Assembly (NCBI GenBank): GCA_051005695.1
Contig: JBPCJC010000089.1
Coordinates: 1 to 64,000 of the forward strand
From: JACCTI01 sp051005695
Lineage (GTDB): Bacteria; Verrucomicrobiota; Verrucomicrobiia; Chthoniobacterales; UBA10450
Length of the DNA stretch: 64,000 bases
Reading direction: 5' to 3'
The position numbers and the translations under genes are program-made. How positions within the stretch are numbered: the stretch's first letter is position 1; each line of letters begins with the position of its first letter. This document shows positions 1-7,659 of the stretch, in pieces. Under the pieces are notes generated by a model. That model made no database searches, had not been told where the DNA came from, and worked only from the letters and a program-made list of their open reading frames with translations.

Positions 1-408
1 CATCCGAGCGGCAGTTTCTGGTGCGCGAGTCCGGCAAAAATTCAGCGCGAGATCGCGCTCGGGGCGGAACCATTGCGGACCACGCCGGAACGGCCGGCGC
101 TTTTTTTCCGCGCGCCCGCGGGGATTCGAAATCCCTTTGTGCAACCCGCGTTGAAGGCGCGCGGACTTAAGCTGGTCGGCTGGACCGTGCGCGGACTCGA
201 CACCGTGAAATCCGACGCGGTGGCAGTAGCCGATCGCATCGAGCGCCGCGCGAAACCAGGCGCGATTATTCTTTTGCATGAAGGCCACCAACTCCGGCGC
301 GATCCGGAATTCAATCCGCGCTGCCTGGAACTGACTTTGCAGCGTTTGTCGGCGCGCGGTTATCGCTTCGTCGTTCCGCGGCCGGAACAACTAACGAACG
401 CCGCCTAG
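1..408 (+). CDS. Polysaccharide deacetylase (NodB fold), 3' part only
   Basis: The reading frame is open from base 1, so the N-terminus lies outside the window. The visible part matches the C-terminal half of NodB-type carbohydrate esterase 4 proteins, which remove acetyl groups from N-acetylglucosamine polymers or related glycans using a metal ion. Visible family features are HPSGSFW near the edge (the His is probably the last ligand of the HxxxH metal motif), FFRAPAG (the RxPxG substrate motif), GWTVRGLDT and the late IILLHEGH catalytic-His strand. Its last four bases overlap the convergent methyltransferase gene. Substrate cannot be told from this fragment. Confidence 0.8.
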   Translation, partial: HPSGSFWCASPAKIQREIALGAEPLRTTPERPALFFRAPAGIRNPFVQPALKARGLKLVGWTVRGLDTVKSDAVAVADRIERRAKPGAIILLHEGHQLRRDPEFNPRCLELTLQRLSARGYRFVVPRPEQLTNAA

Positions 409-1091
409 CCTGCGTTTCGCCGGAAAATAAAAAGGCGGTTATTGAATGGACCGCGGCCCCACATCGGCACTTCTTCACTCGTGAACTCGTTAGGCGGGAA
501 AGATCGCTGGAGCGTTTCGCGGGTTGGGAAGTGGAGCGGACGACGAATGTTCCAGCGCACGCCCTGGGCAAATTTTTCCCCGAGATAGGTCGCCCAAAAA
601 CGCGGCGTCGGATCGCGCGGACAATCGCGCACCAACAACAGGCCGCCCGGCGCGACGCGCGTGGCCAGTTTCCAGAGGAGCGTGCGTTGCGCGGTCGGCT
701 TGAGGTAATGCAGCATGTCGAAGAGGACCACGTGACCGAGGAACTCGGGCAATTCGCGGAGCACATCCTGTTCGAGAAAATCCAGGTCCAGACAACCGGC
801 GACATCCGCGGCCGCGCGCGCCAGGCGCACTTTTCGGCCATCGACATCGAGTCCGAGCACGGCTGGTTGGAACCCGCGCCCGCGCAGATAAAGCGCGAGC
901 AAACCGACGCCGCAACCGAGGTCGAGAATGGGCGCGTCCGTTTTGCCTAACAAGTCATAAGCCGCGCGAAATGCATGGTCGGTGCGCAGTTTTCCCGCGA
1001 CATAACCGCGCAGCCAGCGTTGCGGAAAAAGCGCGCCGACCTCGCGGCACGCTTGTTCATGACTGGGGTCGGCAGTATTTCCGTTTTCCAT
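405..1091 (-). CDS. Class I SAM-dependent methyltransferase
   Basis: This is a 228-residue Rossmann-fold methyltransferase. Motif I is LDLGCGVG near residue 57, followed by the acidic strand LGLDVDGRKV, FLEQDV, VVLFDMLHYL (motif IV region) and APGGLLLVRD. The N-terminal 40 residues (GALFPQRWLRGYVAGKLRTD) resemble the helical cap of small-molecule or lipid methyltransferases. Substrate is unknown. It starts 34 bases from the divergent ATP-grasp gene, so the two probably have back-to-back promoters in that gap, and it overlaps the deacetylase stop by 4 bases in convergent orientation. Confidence 0.85.
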   Translation of the reverse strand: MENGNTADPSHEQACREVGALFPQRWLRGYVAGKLRTDHAFRAAYDLLGKTDAPILDLGCGVGLLALYLRGRGFQPAVLGLDVDGRKVRLARAAADVAGCLDLDFLEQDVLRELPEFLGHVVLFDMLHYLKPTAQRTLLWKLATRVAPGGLLLVRDCPRDPTPRFWATYLGEKFAQGVRWNIRRPLHFPTRETLQRSFPPNEFTSEEVPMWGRGPFNNRLFIFRRNAG

Positions 1092-1125
1092 TTGCTTCGG
1101 TTTTTCGCACTGCCAGACTCCACCA

Positions 1126-2589
1126 ATGGGCGACTTCTTTTCCGGCTACGAGGTCGGAGAATTCTTCGATGAGATGTTCGCCGCGCCGGATTCGGTCCGG
1201 CCTCATTACAGCAAATTGCTCGACCGTTTCAAGGAGATGGCGCGCACGGAATTTGAGCGCAAACGCGACTTGGCCGCGTCCACTTTTTTAAACCAGGGAA
1301 TCACCTTCACAGTCTATAACGACGACCAGGGGACGGAGCGGATTTTCCCGTTCGATCTCGTGCCGCGCATCATTCCGGCGAAGGAATGGGAAACGGTCGA
1401 GCGCGGATTGGTCCAGCGAATCACTGCGCTGAATCTTTTCCTGCACGACATCTATCATAACCAAAACATCCTGCGCGACGGCGTGATCCCGAAGAATCTG
1501 ATTTGGGAAGCGGCCCATTTTCGCCCGGAGTTCATGCACTTCGATGTCCCGCGGAATGTTTACATCCATATCTGCGGGACCGATCTGGTGCGCGACGGCG
1601 AGGGGAATTATCTCGTCCTCGAAGACAACGCGCGCTGTCCTTCCGGCGTCTCCTATGTGCTCGAAAATCGGCAGGCGATGAAGCGCGTCTTCCCGACCTT
1701 GCTCGCGGAATATCGGGTGCGCCCGGTGGAAGATTACAGCCAGGAGTTACTCAATGTTTTGCGCTATGTCGCGCCGCACGCGCAGGCGGATCCGACGGTC
1801 GTATTACTGACGCCGGGGACTTATAACTCGGCGTACTTCGAGCATTCGTTCCTCGCGCGCTCGATGGGAATCGAAATCGTCGAAGGGCGCGACCTGGTCG
1901 TGCAGGAGGGCAAGGTTTTCATGCGCACGACCAAGGGCTTGAAACAGGTGGACGTGATCTATCGCCGAATCGATGACGACTTCCTCGATCCAACGGTGTT
2001 TCGAAAAGATTCCGGCTTGGGCGCGGCGGGATTGGTCGGGGCGTATCGCGAAGGCAATGTCAGTCTCGCGAATGCCATCGGCACCGGGATCGCGGACGAC
2101 AAGGTGGTTTATCATTTTGTCCCGAAGATGATTCGTTACTACCTCGATCAGGATCCGATCCTGGCGAACGTGCCGACTTATCTTGCGTCGGTAAAAGAAG
2201 ACCTCGCCTACATCCTCGAACACATTCCGGAGCTTGTGGTGAAAGCGGCGAACGAGAGCGGCGGCTACGGCATGCTCGTGGGCACGCAGGCGACCAAGGC
2301 GGAGTGCGACGACTTCCGCGAACGCGTCCGCAAAGATCCGCGCAATTACATCGCCCAGCCGGTGATCCCGCTCTCGCGTTCGCCGTCGTTTTCCGAGGAC
2401 GCGATGCACGGGCGTCACGTCGATCTGCGGCCCTACATTCTCTACGGCGAAAAGGTGACGATCATTCCCGGTGGCCTAACCAGAGTGGCGCTCACGCCGG
2501 GCTCGCTGGTGGTCAACTCCTCGCAAGGCGGCGGCAGCAAGGAAACCTGGGTGATCGACGAAGAAGAAACCGCAGCCGTTTCTACCTAA
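1126..2589 (+). CDS. Circularly permuted ATP-grasp protein (CP_ATPgrasp_2, COG2308)
   Basis: This 487-residue protein matches the circularly permuted ATP-grasp family (old DUF404/DUF407). Recognisable blocks are the N-terminal YNDDQGTERIFPFDLVPRII, the acidic segment VLEDNARCPSGVSYVLENR, and the nucleotide-binding segments VVKAANESGGYGMLVG and RHVDLRPYILYGEKV near the C-terminus. Family knowledge: these are predicted peptide ligases found with alpha-E proteins, transglutaminase-like proteases and sometimes the Anbu proteasome-like subunit; the product is not established. Only the alpha-E partner is present here, 6 bases downstream. The TAA stop lies inside a copy of the CTAACGA motif, which continues to the next start codon. 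Confidence 0.9.
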   Translation: MGDFFSGYEVGEFFDEMFAAPDSVRPHYSKLLDRFKEMARTEFERKRDLAASTFLNQGITFTVYNDDQGTERIFPFDLVPRIIPAKEWETVERGLVQRITALNLFLHDIYHNQNILRDGVIPKNLIWEAAHFRPEFMHFDVPRNVYIHICGTDLVRDGEGNYLVLEDNARCPSGVSYVLENRQAMKRVFPTLLAEYRVRPVEDYSQELLNVLRYVAPHAQADPTVVLLTPGTYNSAYFEHSFLARSMGIEIVEGRDLVVQEGKVFMRTTKGLKQVDVIYRRIDDDFLDPTVFRKDSGLGAAGLVGAYREGNVSLANAIGTGIADDKVVYHFVPKMIRYYLDQDPILANVPTYLASVKEDLAYILEHIPELVVKAANESGGYGMLVGTQATKAECDDFRERVRKDPRNYIAQPVIPLSRSPSFSEDAMHGRHVDLRPYILYGEKVTIIPGGLTRVALTPGSLVVNSSQGGGSKETWVIDEEETAAVST

Positions 2590-2595
2590 CGAGTA

Positions 2596-3573
2596 ATGCT
2601 CAGCCGGGTCGCCGATTCGCTCTACTGGATGAGCCGCTACATCGAGCGGGCGGAGAACAACGCCCGGATCGCGGACGTTAATCTCCAGCTTATTCTTGAC
2701 CTAACGAACCAGCTCGATCCCGACCCGCAGCAGCAATGGCAACCGATCATCAGCTCGCTGGAGGAGAATGAACTCTTCGCTTCGCTCTACGCCAAACCGG
2801 ACGGCCGGGCGGCGATTGATTTCGTTAGTCTGCAAAAGAAGAACCGCAACTCCATCTACTCCTGCATCTCGCAGGCGCGGGAAAATGCGCGCACCACCCG
2901 CGAGCAGATTTCCAGCGAGATGTGGGAGCAGGTCAACAGCCTCTACCTTTTCGTCAAGAGCGACTCCGCGCGGAAGCTTTTGCGCTCCAGCCCGTACGAA
3001 TTTTTCCGACGGATCATCCACGGCTCGCATCTTTTCCAAGGGATGACACACGCGACCATGACCCACAGCGAAGGCTGGCACTTCATGCGCATCGGCCGGT
3101 TGCTGGAGCGGGCCGATTGCACCTCGCGCATTCTCGACGTGAAATATCACATCCTCCTCCCGAGCGGCGAACGCGTCGGCGGGAACGTCGATACCATCCA
3201 GTGGATGTCCGTGCTCAAATCCTGCAGCGCGCTGGAAGCGTACCGGAAAGTTTATGTCGACCAGGTGGCGCCGTGGAAGGTCGCGGAATTCCTCACCATC
3301 GATTCCCATTTTCCGCGATCGATTCGTTTCAGCGTCGATAACATGGACGAAGCGCTTCACTGCATTTCCGGCACGGACGAGAGTCGTTATGCCAACGACG
3401 CCGAGCGCCTCTCCGGCCGGTTACGTTCCGATCTCGATTACATCACCATCGGCGAAATCTTTAAGTGCGGGCTGCACGAATATCTGGAATCAATCCAGCG
3501 GCGTCTGGTCGAAATCGGCCACGCCACTTACGACACCTATTGCGCGAACGACGCGCTCGACGAGGTCGTCTAG
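2596..3573 (+). CDS. Alpha-E domain protein (DUF403, COG2307)
   Basis: The 325-residue all-helical protein begins with the family signature MLSRVADSLYWMSRYIERAE and keeps the typical internal FFRRIIHGSHLFQG and IGRLLERADCTSRILDVKY segments. Alpha-E proteins are obligate genomic partners of the permuted ATP-grasp enzyme, and this one follows it after 6 bases, so the pair is almost certainly one transcript. The usual third member (transglutaminase-like protease) does not follow; instead the convergent prepilin peptidase gene overlaps its stop by 4 bases. No clear Shine-Dalgarno sequence is visible: the upstream bases are a CTAACGA motif copy, so translational coupling is likely. Confidence 0.9.
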   Translation: MLSRVADSLYWMSRYIERAENNARIADVNLQLILDLTNQLDPDPQQQWQPIISSLEENELFASLYAKPDGRAAIDFVSLQKKNRNSIYSCISQARENARTTREQISSEMWEQVNSLYLFVKSDSARKLLRSSPYEFFRRIIHGSHLFQGMTHATMTHSEGWHFMRIGRLLERADCTSRILDVKYHILLPSGERVGGNVDTIQWMSVLKSCSALEAYRKVYVDQVAPWKVAEFLTIDSHFPRSIRFSVDNMDEALHCISGTDESRYANDAERLSGRLRSDLDYITIGEIFKCGLHEYLESIQRRLVEIGHATYDTYCANDALDEVV

Positions 3574-4670
3574 GGGTTAAGCATGCGCAGATACCAGCGG
3601 ACCAGCGCGTCGCCGTAAAACATCCAGCCGAGCGCGCCGAGGGCGAGATACGGGCCGAACGGGAGTTTCGCGGACCAGACGCGTTTGCCGATGAGCAAGG
3701 TGATGATGCCGACGACTGAGCCGAGGAGCGAGCCGGCGAAGACACTGAACAAAACCGCGCGCCAACCGAGAAAGGCGCCGATGGCGGCGAGGAATTTCAA
3801 ATCGCCGCGGCCCATGGCTTCGCGCGGAATTTGGAGCTCGCGGACGACGCCGGAAATCTGATCGATGGTGTCGAGGGCGATTTCTTCGATGTCGACAGCG
3901 ACGCGGTCGTAATGAAAACTAAGTGTCGTTAGGCCAAGGTTGCGCCCGTCGATGATGGCTTCGTCGCAATGAAGCAGGAGCTGATCTTTTTCGCGCGCGA
4001 AGTAATCGCTCCAAAGCGCGCGATCTTCGCCGACGACGAAATCGGCGTCGTCGCCGGAACGCGTCCAGGTAAACGGCGTGGGCGCGTCGAGCCGGATTTT
4101 CTTCTTGCCAAAGGCGAGCTTGCCGCCTTCGAGCACCAGCCAGAGCAAGACGTAACCGAGCGCGGCGGAGGCGATCGAGGTGCCAAGCGCGAGCAAACGA
4201 CTGTCGGTTTGCATCAACCCCGGCAGGCAAAAACTTGCGAGGACACCGGCAATCGCGCCGCCGATGGTCACTTCATCGGGAATTATGAAGTGCTCGAAGT
4301 CGATGAAGGTGGCGACGATCAGGAGCGAAACGAAAATCCAGTAAACCAGCGCCAGCTCCCAGGCGAAGGCGCGCCAGACGGTGAGAAAGAGGAGTGCGCT
4401 CAGGAGTTCGACGGCGAAATAGCGGAAGGCGATCCGGCTCCCGCATTTCGCGCAGCGGCCGCGCAAAACCAGCCAGCTGATCAAGGGCAAATTCTGGTGC
4501 CACGGAATCTGTTGCTTGCACGACGGACAGAAGGAGCGCTTCGGTTCGTTGACCGAGAGATCCAGCGGCAACCGGTAAATGCAGACGTTCAGAAAAGAAC
4601 CAACAACTGCGCCGAGGACGAAGGCGAGGGCGTTAAAAAAATACCGGTAAGCTTCGAGCAACGGATCCAC
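3570..4670 (-). CDS. pilD: Prepilin peptidase / N-methyltransferase (A24 family)
   Basis: This 366-residue polytopic membrane protease cleaves type IV pilin or type II secretion pseudopilin leaders and methylates the new N-terminus. It carries the N-terminal GAVVGSFLNVCIYRLP motif, the zinc-ribbon CPSC...CAKC domain in the first cytoplasmic loop, and the two aspartates of the protease, in TFIDFEHFIIPDE and in AMGRGDLKFLAAIG. Between the two aspartate regions there is an unusual hydrophilic insertion of about 90 residues (from KKKIRLDAPTPF to IPREAMGRG). No pilus genes are next to it. It runs toward tatC with a 6-base gap from the tatC stop upstream, so it may be transcribed with the folB-Nudix-tatC group. 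Confidence 0.93.
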   Translation of the reverse strand: MDPLLEAYRYFFNALAFVLGAVVGSFLNVCIYRLPLDLSVNEPKRSFCPSCKQQIPWHQNLPLISWLVLRGRCAKCGSRIAFRYFAVELLSALLFLTVWRAFAWELALVYWIFVSLLIVATFIDFEHFIIPDEVTIGGAIAGVLASFCLPGLMQTDSRLLALGTSIASAALGYVLLWLVLEGGKLAFGKKKIRLDAPTPFTWTRSGDDADFVVGEDRALWSDYFAREKDQLLLHCDEAIIDGRNLGLTTLSFHYDRVAVDIEEIALDTIDQISGVVRELQIPREAMGRGDLKFLAAIGAFLGWRAVLFSVFAGSLLGSVVGIITLLIGKRVWSAKLPFGPYLALGALGWMFYGDALVRWYLRMLNP

Positions 4671-4676
4671 GCGGCT

Positions 4677-5459
4677 TTAGTCGGCGAGGGTGCGCGCGGC
4701 TTTGCGCTGCATAAACCAGGCGATCCAAATGCAGCTTTCGTAGAGCAGATACATCGGCAAACCCATCGCCACCATGCTCAACATATCGGGCGTGGGCGTG
4801 ATCACCGCGGCGAGGACGAAGATGAGCACGATCGCGTAGGGCCGGGTGCGTTTCATGAGCCCGTAGGTGACCAAACCAAAACGCACGAGCGCGAGCACGA
4901 CCACCGGTAATTCAAAGGCCAGCCCGAAGCCGATGGTGAAACGGGTGACGAAGGAATAATATTCCTGCACCGTCCAGGCTGGCTGCCAGCCGAGCGATTG
5001 CGTGTCTTGGAAAAAGAAGAGGATGGTTTTCGGCAGCAGCAAAAAATAGCAGGCCGCGACGCCGCTGAGAAAGAGCGCGAAGCTGACCCCGATCGCCGGA
5101 AGGAGCATCCGTTTCTCGACCGCGGTCAGGGCCGGCAGGACAAATTCCGCGAGGAAAAAAAGCAGGAGCGGGAACGAGACCACGATGCCGGCATAGAAGG
5201 CGAGCGAGAACGAAATCGTCATCGAATCGGTAATCCCGAGGGCGCGGAGCGCGCCGATTTGCGGATCGACGGCGTGCAGCGGTCGCTGCATGAGATGCAC
5301 CAGCGAGGCGCGGAAGGCGAAGCAAAGAATCATCGCTGCGAAGAGCGTGATCGCCATTTTAACCACCGTCCAACGCAGGTCCTCGAGATGTTCGAGGAAA
5401 GGCTTGGCGGTCTCGGATTCGGGGACTTCGCGGAACTTAAAGAAATTGCGGATGGCCAT
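4677..5459 (-). CDS. tatC: Sec-independent protein translocase TatC
   Basis: The 260-residue six-helix membrane protein is the receptor subunit of the twin-arginine translocase, exporting folded proteins. Diagnostic features are the N-terminal FLEHLEDLRWTVVK (HLxELRxR region) and the late FTIGFGLAFELPVVV segment. The start ATG at 5459 (MAIRNFFKF) is chosen because upstream in-frame sequence is the Nudix gene in another frame and lacks TatC character. It starts 7 bases after the Nudix stop. No tatA or tatB is in the window. Confidence 0.93.
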   Translation of the reverse strand: MAIRNFFKFREVPESETAKPFLEHLEDLRWTVVKMAITLFAAMILCFAFRASLVHLMQRPLHAVDPQIGALRALGITDSMTISFSLAFYAGIVVSFPLLLFFLAEFVLPALTAVEKRMLLPAIGVSFALFLSGVAACYFLLLPKTILFFFQDTQSLGWQPAWTVQEYYSFVTRFTIGFGLAFELPVVVLALVRFGLVTYGLMKRTRPYAIVLIFVLAAVITPTPDMLSMVAMGLPMYLLYESCIWIAWFMQRKAARTLAD

Positions 5460-5466
5460 GGAAATC

Positions 5467-6075
5467 TTATCCGCGCAATGAGAGCAAGCCGCGGGCGAGC
5501 AAGCGGGCGCAGACCGCGAGAGTGTTCGCGTCTCGGATGATATTGGTTTCAACCATTTGCGCGATTTCCACCGGCGAGAAGGATCGGCAATCGCTGATCG
5601 ACTCGCTCTCGTCGTGCGCCGGCCCGTCGGCGCTGAGCTCGACTGGTCGCGCGAGAAACAAATAGGCGTGCTCGTTAGTAAAACCGGGCGAGGAGAAAAA
5701 ATCGCCGAGACTGACCAGCTCGCCCGCGGGCGCGAGTTCGTAGCCGGTTTCTTCGCGGAGCTCGCGCAAGGCCACTCTCTGCGCGCGCGAAATTTCATCG
5801 CCGCCTTCGTCATCGATCTGGCCCGCCGGCAATTCCCAAAGCGAAGAGCGAATCGGAATTCGCTCCTGACAAATCAGGATTAACTCGCCGTCCGCCGTCA
5901 TCGGCGCGACGACGACCGCCGCCTTGCGATAAACCACTGTCCAGCTGCGCGTCTTCGGGCAATCGGGACCGCGCACGTCCTCAGTCACGACGGTGAGGTG
6001 ATCGCTCTCAAAATGGGTTTCGCTCTTGAGCGTTTCCCAACCGTCGCGATCGGCGGCCCTGTGCTTGCGTTTCAC
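5467..6075 (-). CDS. Nudix hydrolase, ADP-ribose pyrophosphatase-like
   Basis: A 202-residue Nudix protein with the catalytic box beginning at GQIDDEGGDE and continuing through ALRELREETGYEL, that is the GX5EX7REUXEEXGU pattern. The N-terminal swap strands (SWTVVYRKAAVVVAP) and the downstream FFSSPGFTNEHAYLFLA segment are typical of ADP-sugar pyrophosphatases (NudF type), which hydrolyse ADP-ribose to AMP and ribose 5-phosphate. It is followed after 7 bases by tatC and preceded by folB, all on the minus strand. Confidence 0.9.
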   Translation of the reverse strand: MKRKHRAADRDGWETLKSETHFESDHLTVVTEDVRGPDCPKTRSWTVVYRKAAVVVAPMTADGELILICQERIPIRSSLWELPAGQIDDEGGDEISRAQRVALRELREETGYELAPAGELVSLGDFFSSPGFTNEHAYLFLARPVELSADGPAHDESESISDCRSFSPVEIAQMVETNIIRDANTLAVCARLLARGLLSLRG

Positions 6076-6116
6076 CGCGGAAGATTATTAGCGGTCGCAG
6101 GAAAAGCGAACGGAGT

Positions 6117-6521
6117 TCACTTTTCGCGAGTCACGCTGACGGCGACGTAATTTACTTTCGGCAGAATGAACTTCCGCACTTCCAGCCGGAGTTTGCGGAT
6201 CGAAAAATTCTCCAGCAAGTGCGCGGCCATTTCGTCCGCGAGGGTTTCGATCAATTGGTCGCGGCGCGCGCCGGCGAAGGTTTCCACGGCGCGACAGACT
6301 TCGGCGTAATTCACGGTTTGTTCGAGTTGATCCTCCATCTCGCGAAAACTGCGCACCGGCCAGAGGGTGATCGAAACCGTCAGGCGTTGCGGTTCGGCAC
6401 GCTCTTCTTCAGGCACGCCGACCCGGACGGAGAGTTCCAGTTCCTCGATCCGGATAATATCGCCGGCGTCTTCCGGAGAGTCGCTCATGTGCCGATGATC
6501 TAAGGCCAGCCGGTCGCTCAT
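6117..6521 (-). CDS. folB: Dihydroneopterin aldolase
   Basis: Folate biosynthesis enzyme converting 7,8-dihydroneopterin to 6-hydroxymethyl-dihydropterin and glycolaldehyde. FolB features are IIRIEELELSVRVGVPEEER near the N-terminus, TVNYAEVCRAVE, LIETLADEMA and the C-terminal RKFILPKVNYVAVSVTRE. The usual length is about 120 residues; this frame gives 134 from the first ATG. A second ATG at 6488 (MSDSPEDAGD) gives 123 residues and fits the family length better, so the true start is uncertain. It heads a minus-strand run with the Nudix gene and tatC. Confidence 0.88.
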   Translation of the reverse strand: MSDRLALDHRHMSDSPEDAGDIIRIEELELSVRVGVPEEERAEPQRLTVSITLWPVRSFREMEDQLEQTVNYAEVCRAVETFAGARRDQLIETLADEMAAHLLENFSIRKLRLEVRKFILPKVNYVAVSVTREK

Positions 6522-6577
6522 CCAAGGTCAAAGCGGTGCGCGCGAAAAATGAATCGCAAATTTTTCTGCGTTCGACC

Positions 6578-6601
6578 CGCGAAACTCCGTAGAAGATTAG
6601 C
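6578..6601 (+). promoter_or_regulatory. Conserved box upstream of the small membrane protein at 6602
   Basis: The 24 bases before the ATG at 6602 closely match the bases before the ATG at 10571: both contain GCG-AAA, then CCGTAGAA and ATTAG directly before the start codon. CCGTAG also occurs just before the receiver-protein start at 11035. It could be a promoter element with a very short leader; which sigma factor would read it is unknown. Confidence 0.3.
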
Positions 6602-6814
6602 ATGGAAAGAATCCTCCACGGTTTCGTGATCGCCTTGTTCATCTCCATCCTGACTTGCGTAGCTTACGTGCGCATCCCTCCGAAGACGCCGGGGATCGCA
6701 CCGGGTCCGCGTCCAGCCGCATCGGAACACGCAGAATTTACCGGACAAAAACCCGCCGCGGTCCCGGCGGGAAATGTAAACGAAATCGCGGGGACAATCG
6801 CCGCGACTCGTTAG
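6602..6814 (+). CDS. Small membrane-anchored protein, unknown function
   Basis: A 70-residue frame with a single hydrophobic N-terminal helix (GFVIALFISILTCVAYV) followed by a Pro/Ala-rich tail. I recognise no family. Support for expression comes from an upstream box shared with the gene at 10571, which also encodes a short N-terminally anchored protein, and from its position between folB and the ECF sigma factor, in the same direction as the latter. Its stop codon TAG lies inside a CTAACGA motif copy. Confidence 0.5.
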   Translation: MERILHGFVIALFISILTCVAYVRIPPKTPGIAPGPRPAASEHAEFTGQKPAAVPAGNVNEIAGTIAATR

Positions 6815-6879
6815 GAAGAGGGAAAAATCGCGTCCTTTAGCCTTGAATATGAATTTCCGCATTCCCAGTATCGCCGGGT

Positions 6880-7653
6880 GTGACCCCAGAGCTCCCGCAC
6901 CAACCCGTTTTGGGTCACAACCGCTTCGATACCACGCGCTGGAGCGTGGTCCTATCCTCCGCGGCGCGCGACGCCGACAGCGCCAATGGCCAAGAAGCGC
7001 TCAGCCATCTTTGCCGGATATATTGGCGGCCGATCTTCGCCTTCATCTTCCGGCGCGGTTATTCCGAGAGCGACGCGCAGGATCTGACTCAGGATTTTTT
7101 TGCGAATCTGCTCGAGGGCACTTTGCTCCAGCGCGCGGATCCGAAACGCGGGAAGTTCCGATCGCTTCTGCAAAAGGCGCTACAAAATTTTCTCATCGAC
7201 GCGCGCGACAAGCGAATGGCGCGGAAGCGTGGTGGTGACAAAATTTTTATCTCCTGGGATGACTGGATGGCTGAGGCGCCGTCGCAGTTGCGGGTGCCGG
7301 CGCAGGTGCTCGAAACCTGGACGGCGGAGCGGCTCTTCGACATTCGCTGGGCGGCGACCATTGTCGGCCGCGCCGTCGGCCGCCTGCGGGAAGAATGTGA
7401 AAACTGCGGGCGTCGCCGGGTTTTCGATTCCTTACAGGAATCGCTTTCCAACCATCAAAGCGCGGAAGCCTACGATGGATTTTCGCGCGAGCTCGGGGTC
7501 TCGACCTCAGTCGTTAGGCGGCTGGTTTATCAACTGCGAAAACGCTATCGCGAACTCTTGCGCGAAGAGGTCGCGCGCACCGTCGAGAGCGAGGCCGACA
7601 TCGACGAGGAAATCCGTTATCTCTGCGCGGTCCTGGTGGCGGCCGCAAAATAA
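6880..7653 (+). CDS. ECF-type RNA polymerase sigma factor
   Basis: The 257-residue protein begins with FDTTRWSVVLSSA and has the sigma-2 region LCRIYWRPIFAFIFRRGY...DAQDLTQDFFANLLE, as in ECF sigma factors of Planctomycetes and Verrucomicrobia. The C-terminal GVSTSVVRRLVYQLRKRYREL is the sigma-4 helix-turn-helix. The start is GTG at 6880, because a TGA in frame at 6850 blocks a longer N-terminus and no ATG lies between. It is followed after 6 bases by a Ser/Thr kinase gene, the usual partner of these sigma factors, which suggests control by phosphorylation rather than by a classical anti-sigma factor. Confidence 0.88.
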   Translation: MTPELPHQPVLGHNRFDTTRWSVVLSSAARDADSANGQEALSHLCRIYWRPIFAFIFRRGYSESDAQDLTQDFFANLLEGTLLQRADPKRGKFRSLLQKALQNFLIDARDKRMARKRGGDKIFISWDDWMAEAPSQLRVPAQVLETWTAERLFDIRWAATIVGRAVGRLREECENCGRRRVFDSLQESLSNHQSAEAYDGFSRELGVSTSVVRRLVYQLRKRYRELLREEVARTVESEADIDEEIRYLCAVLVAAAK

Positions 7654-7659
7654 TCGCCG

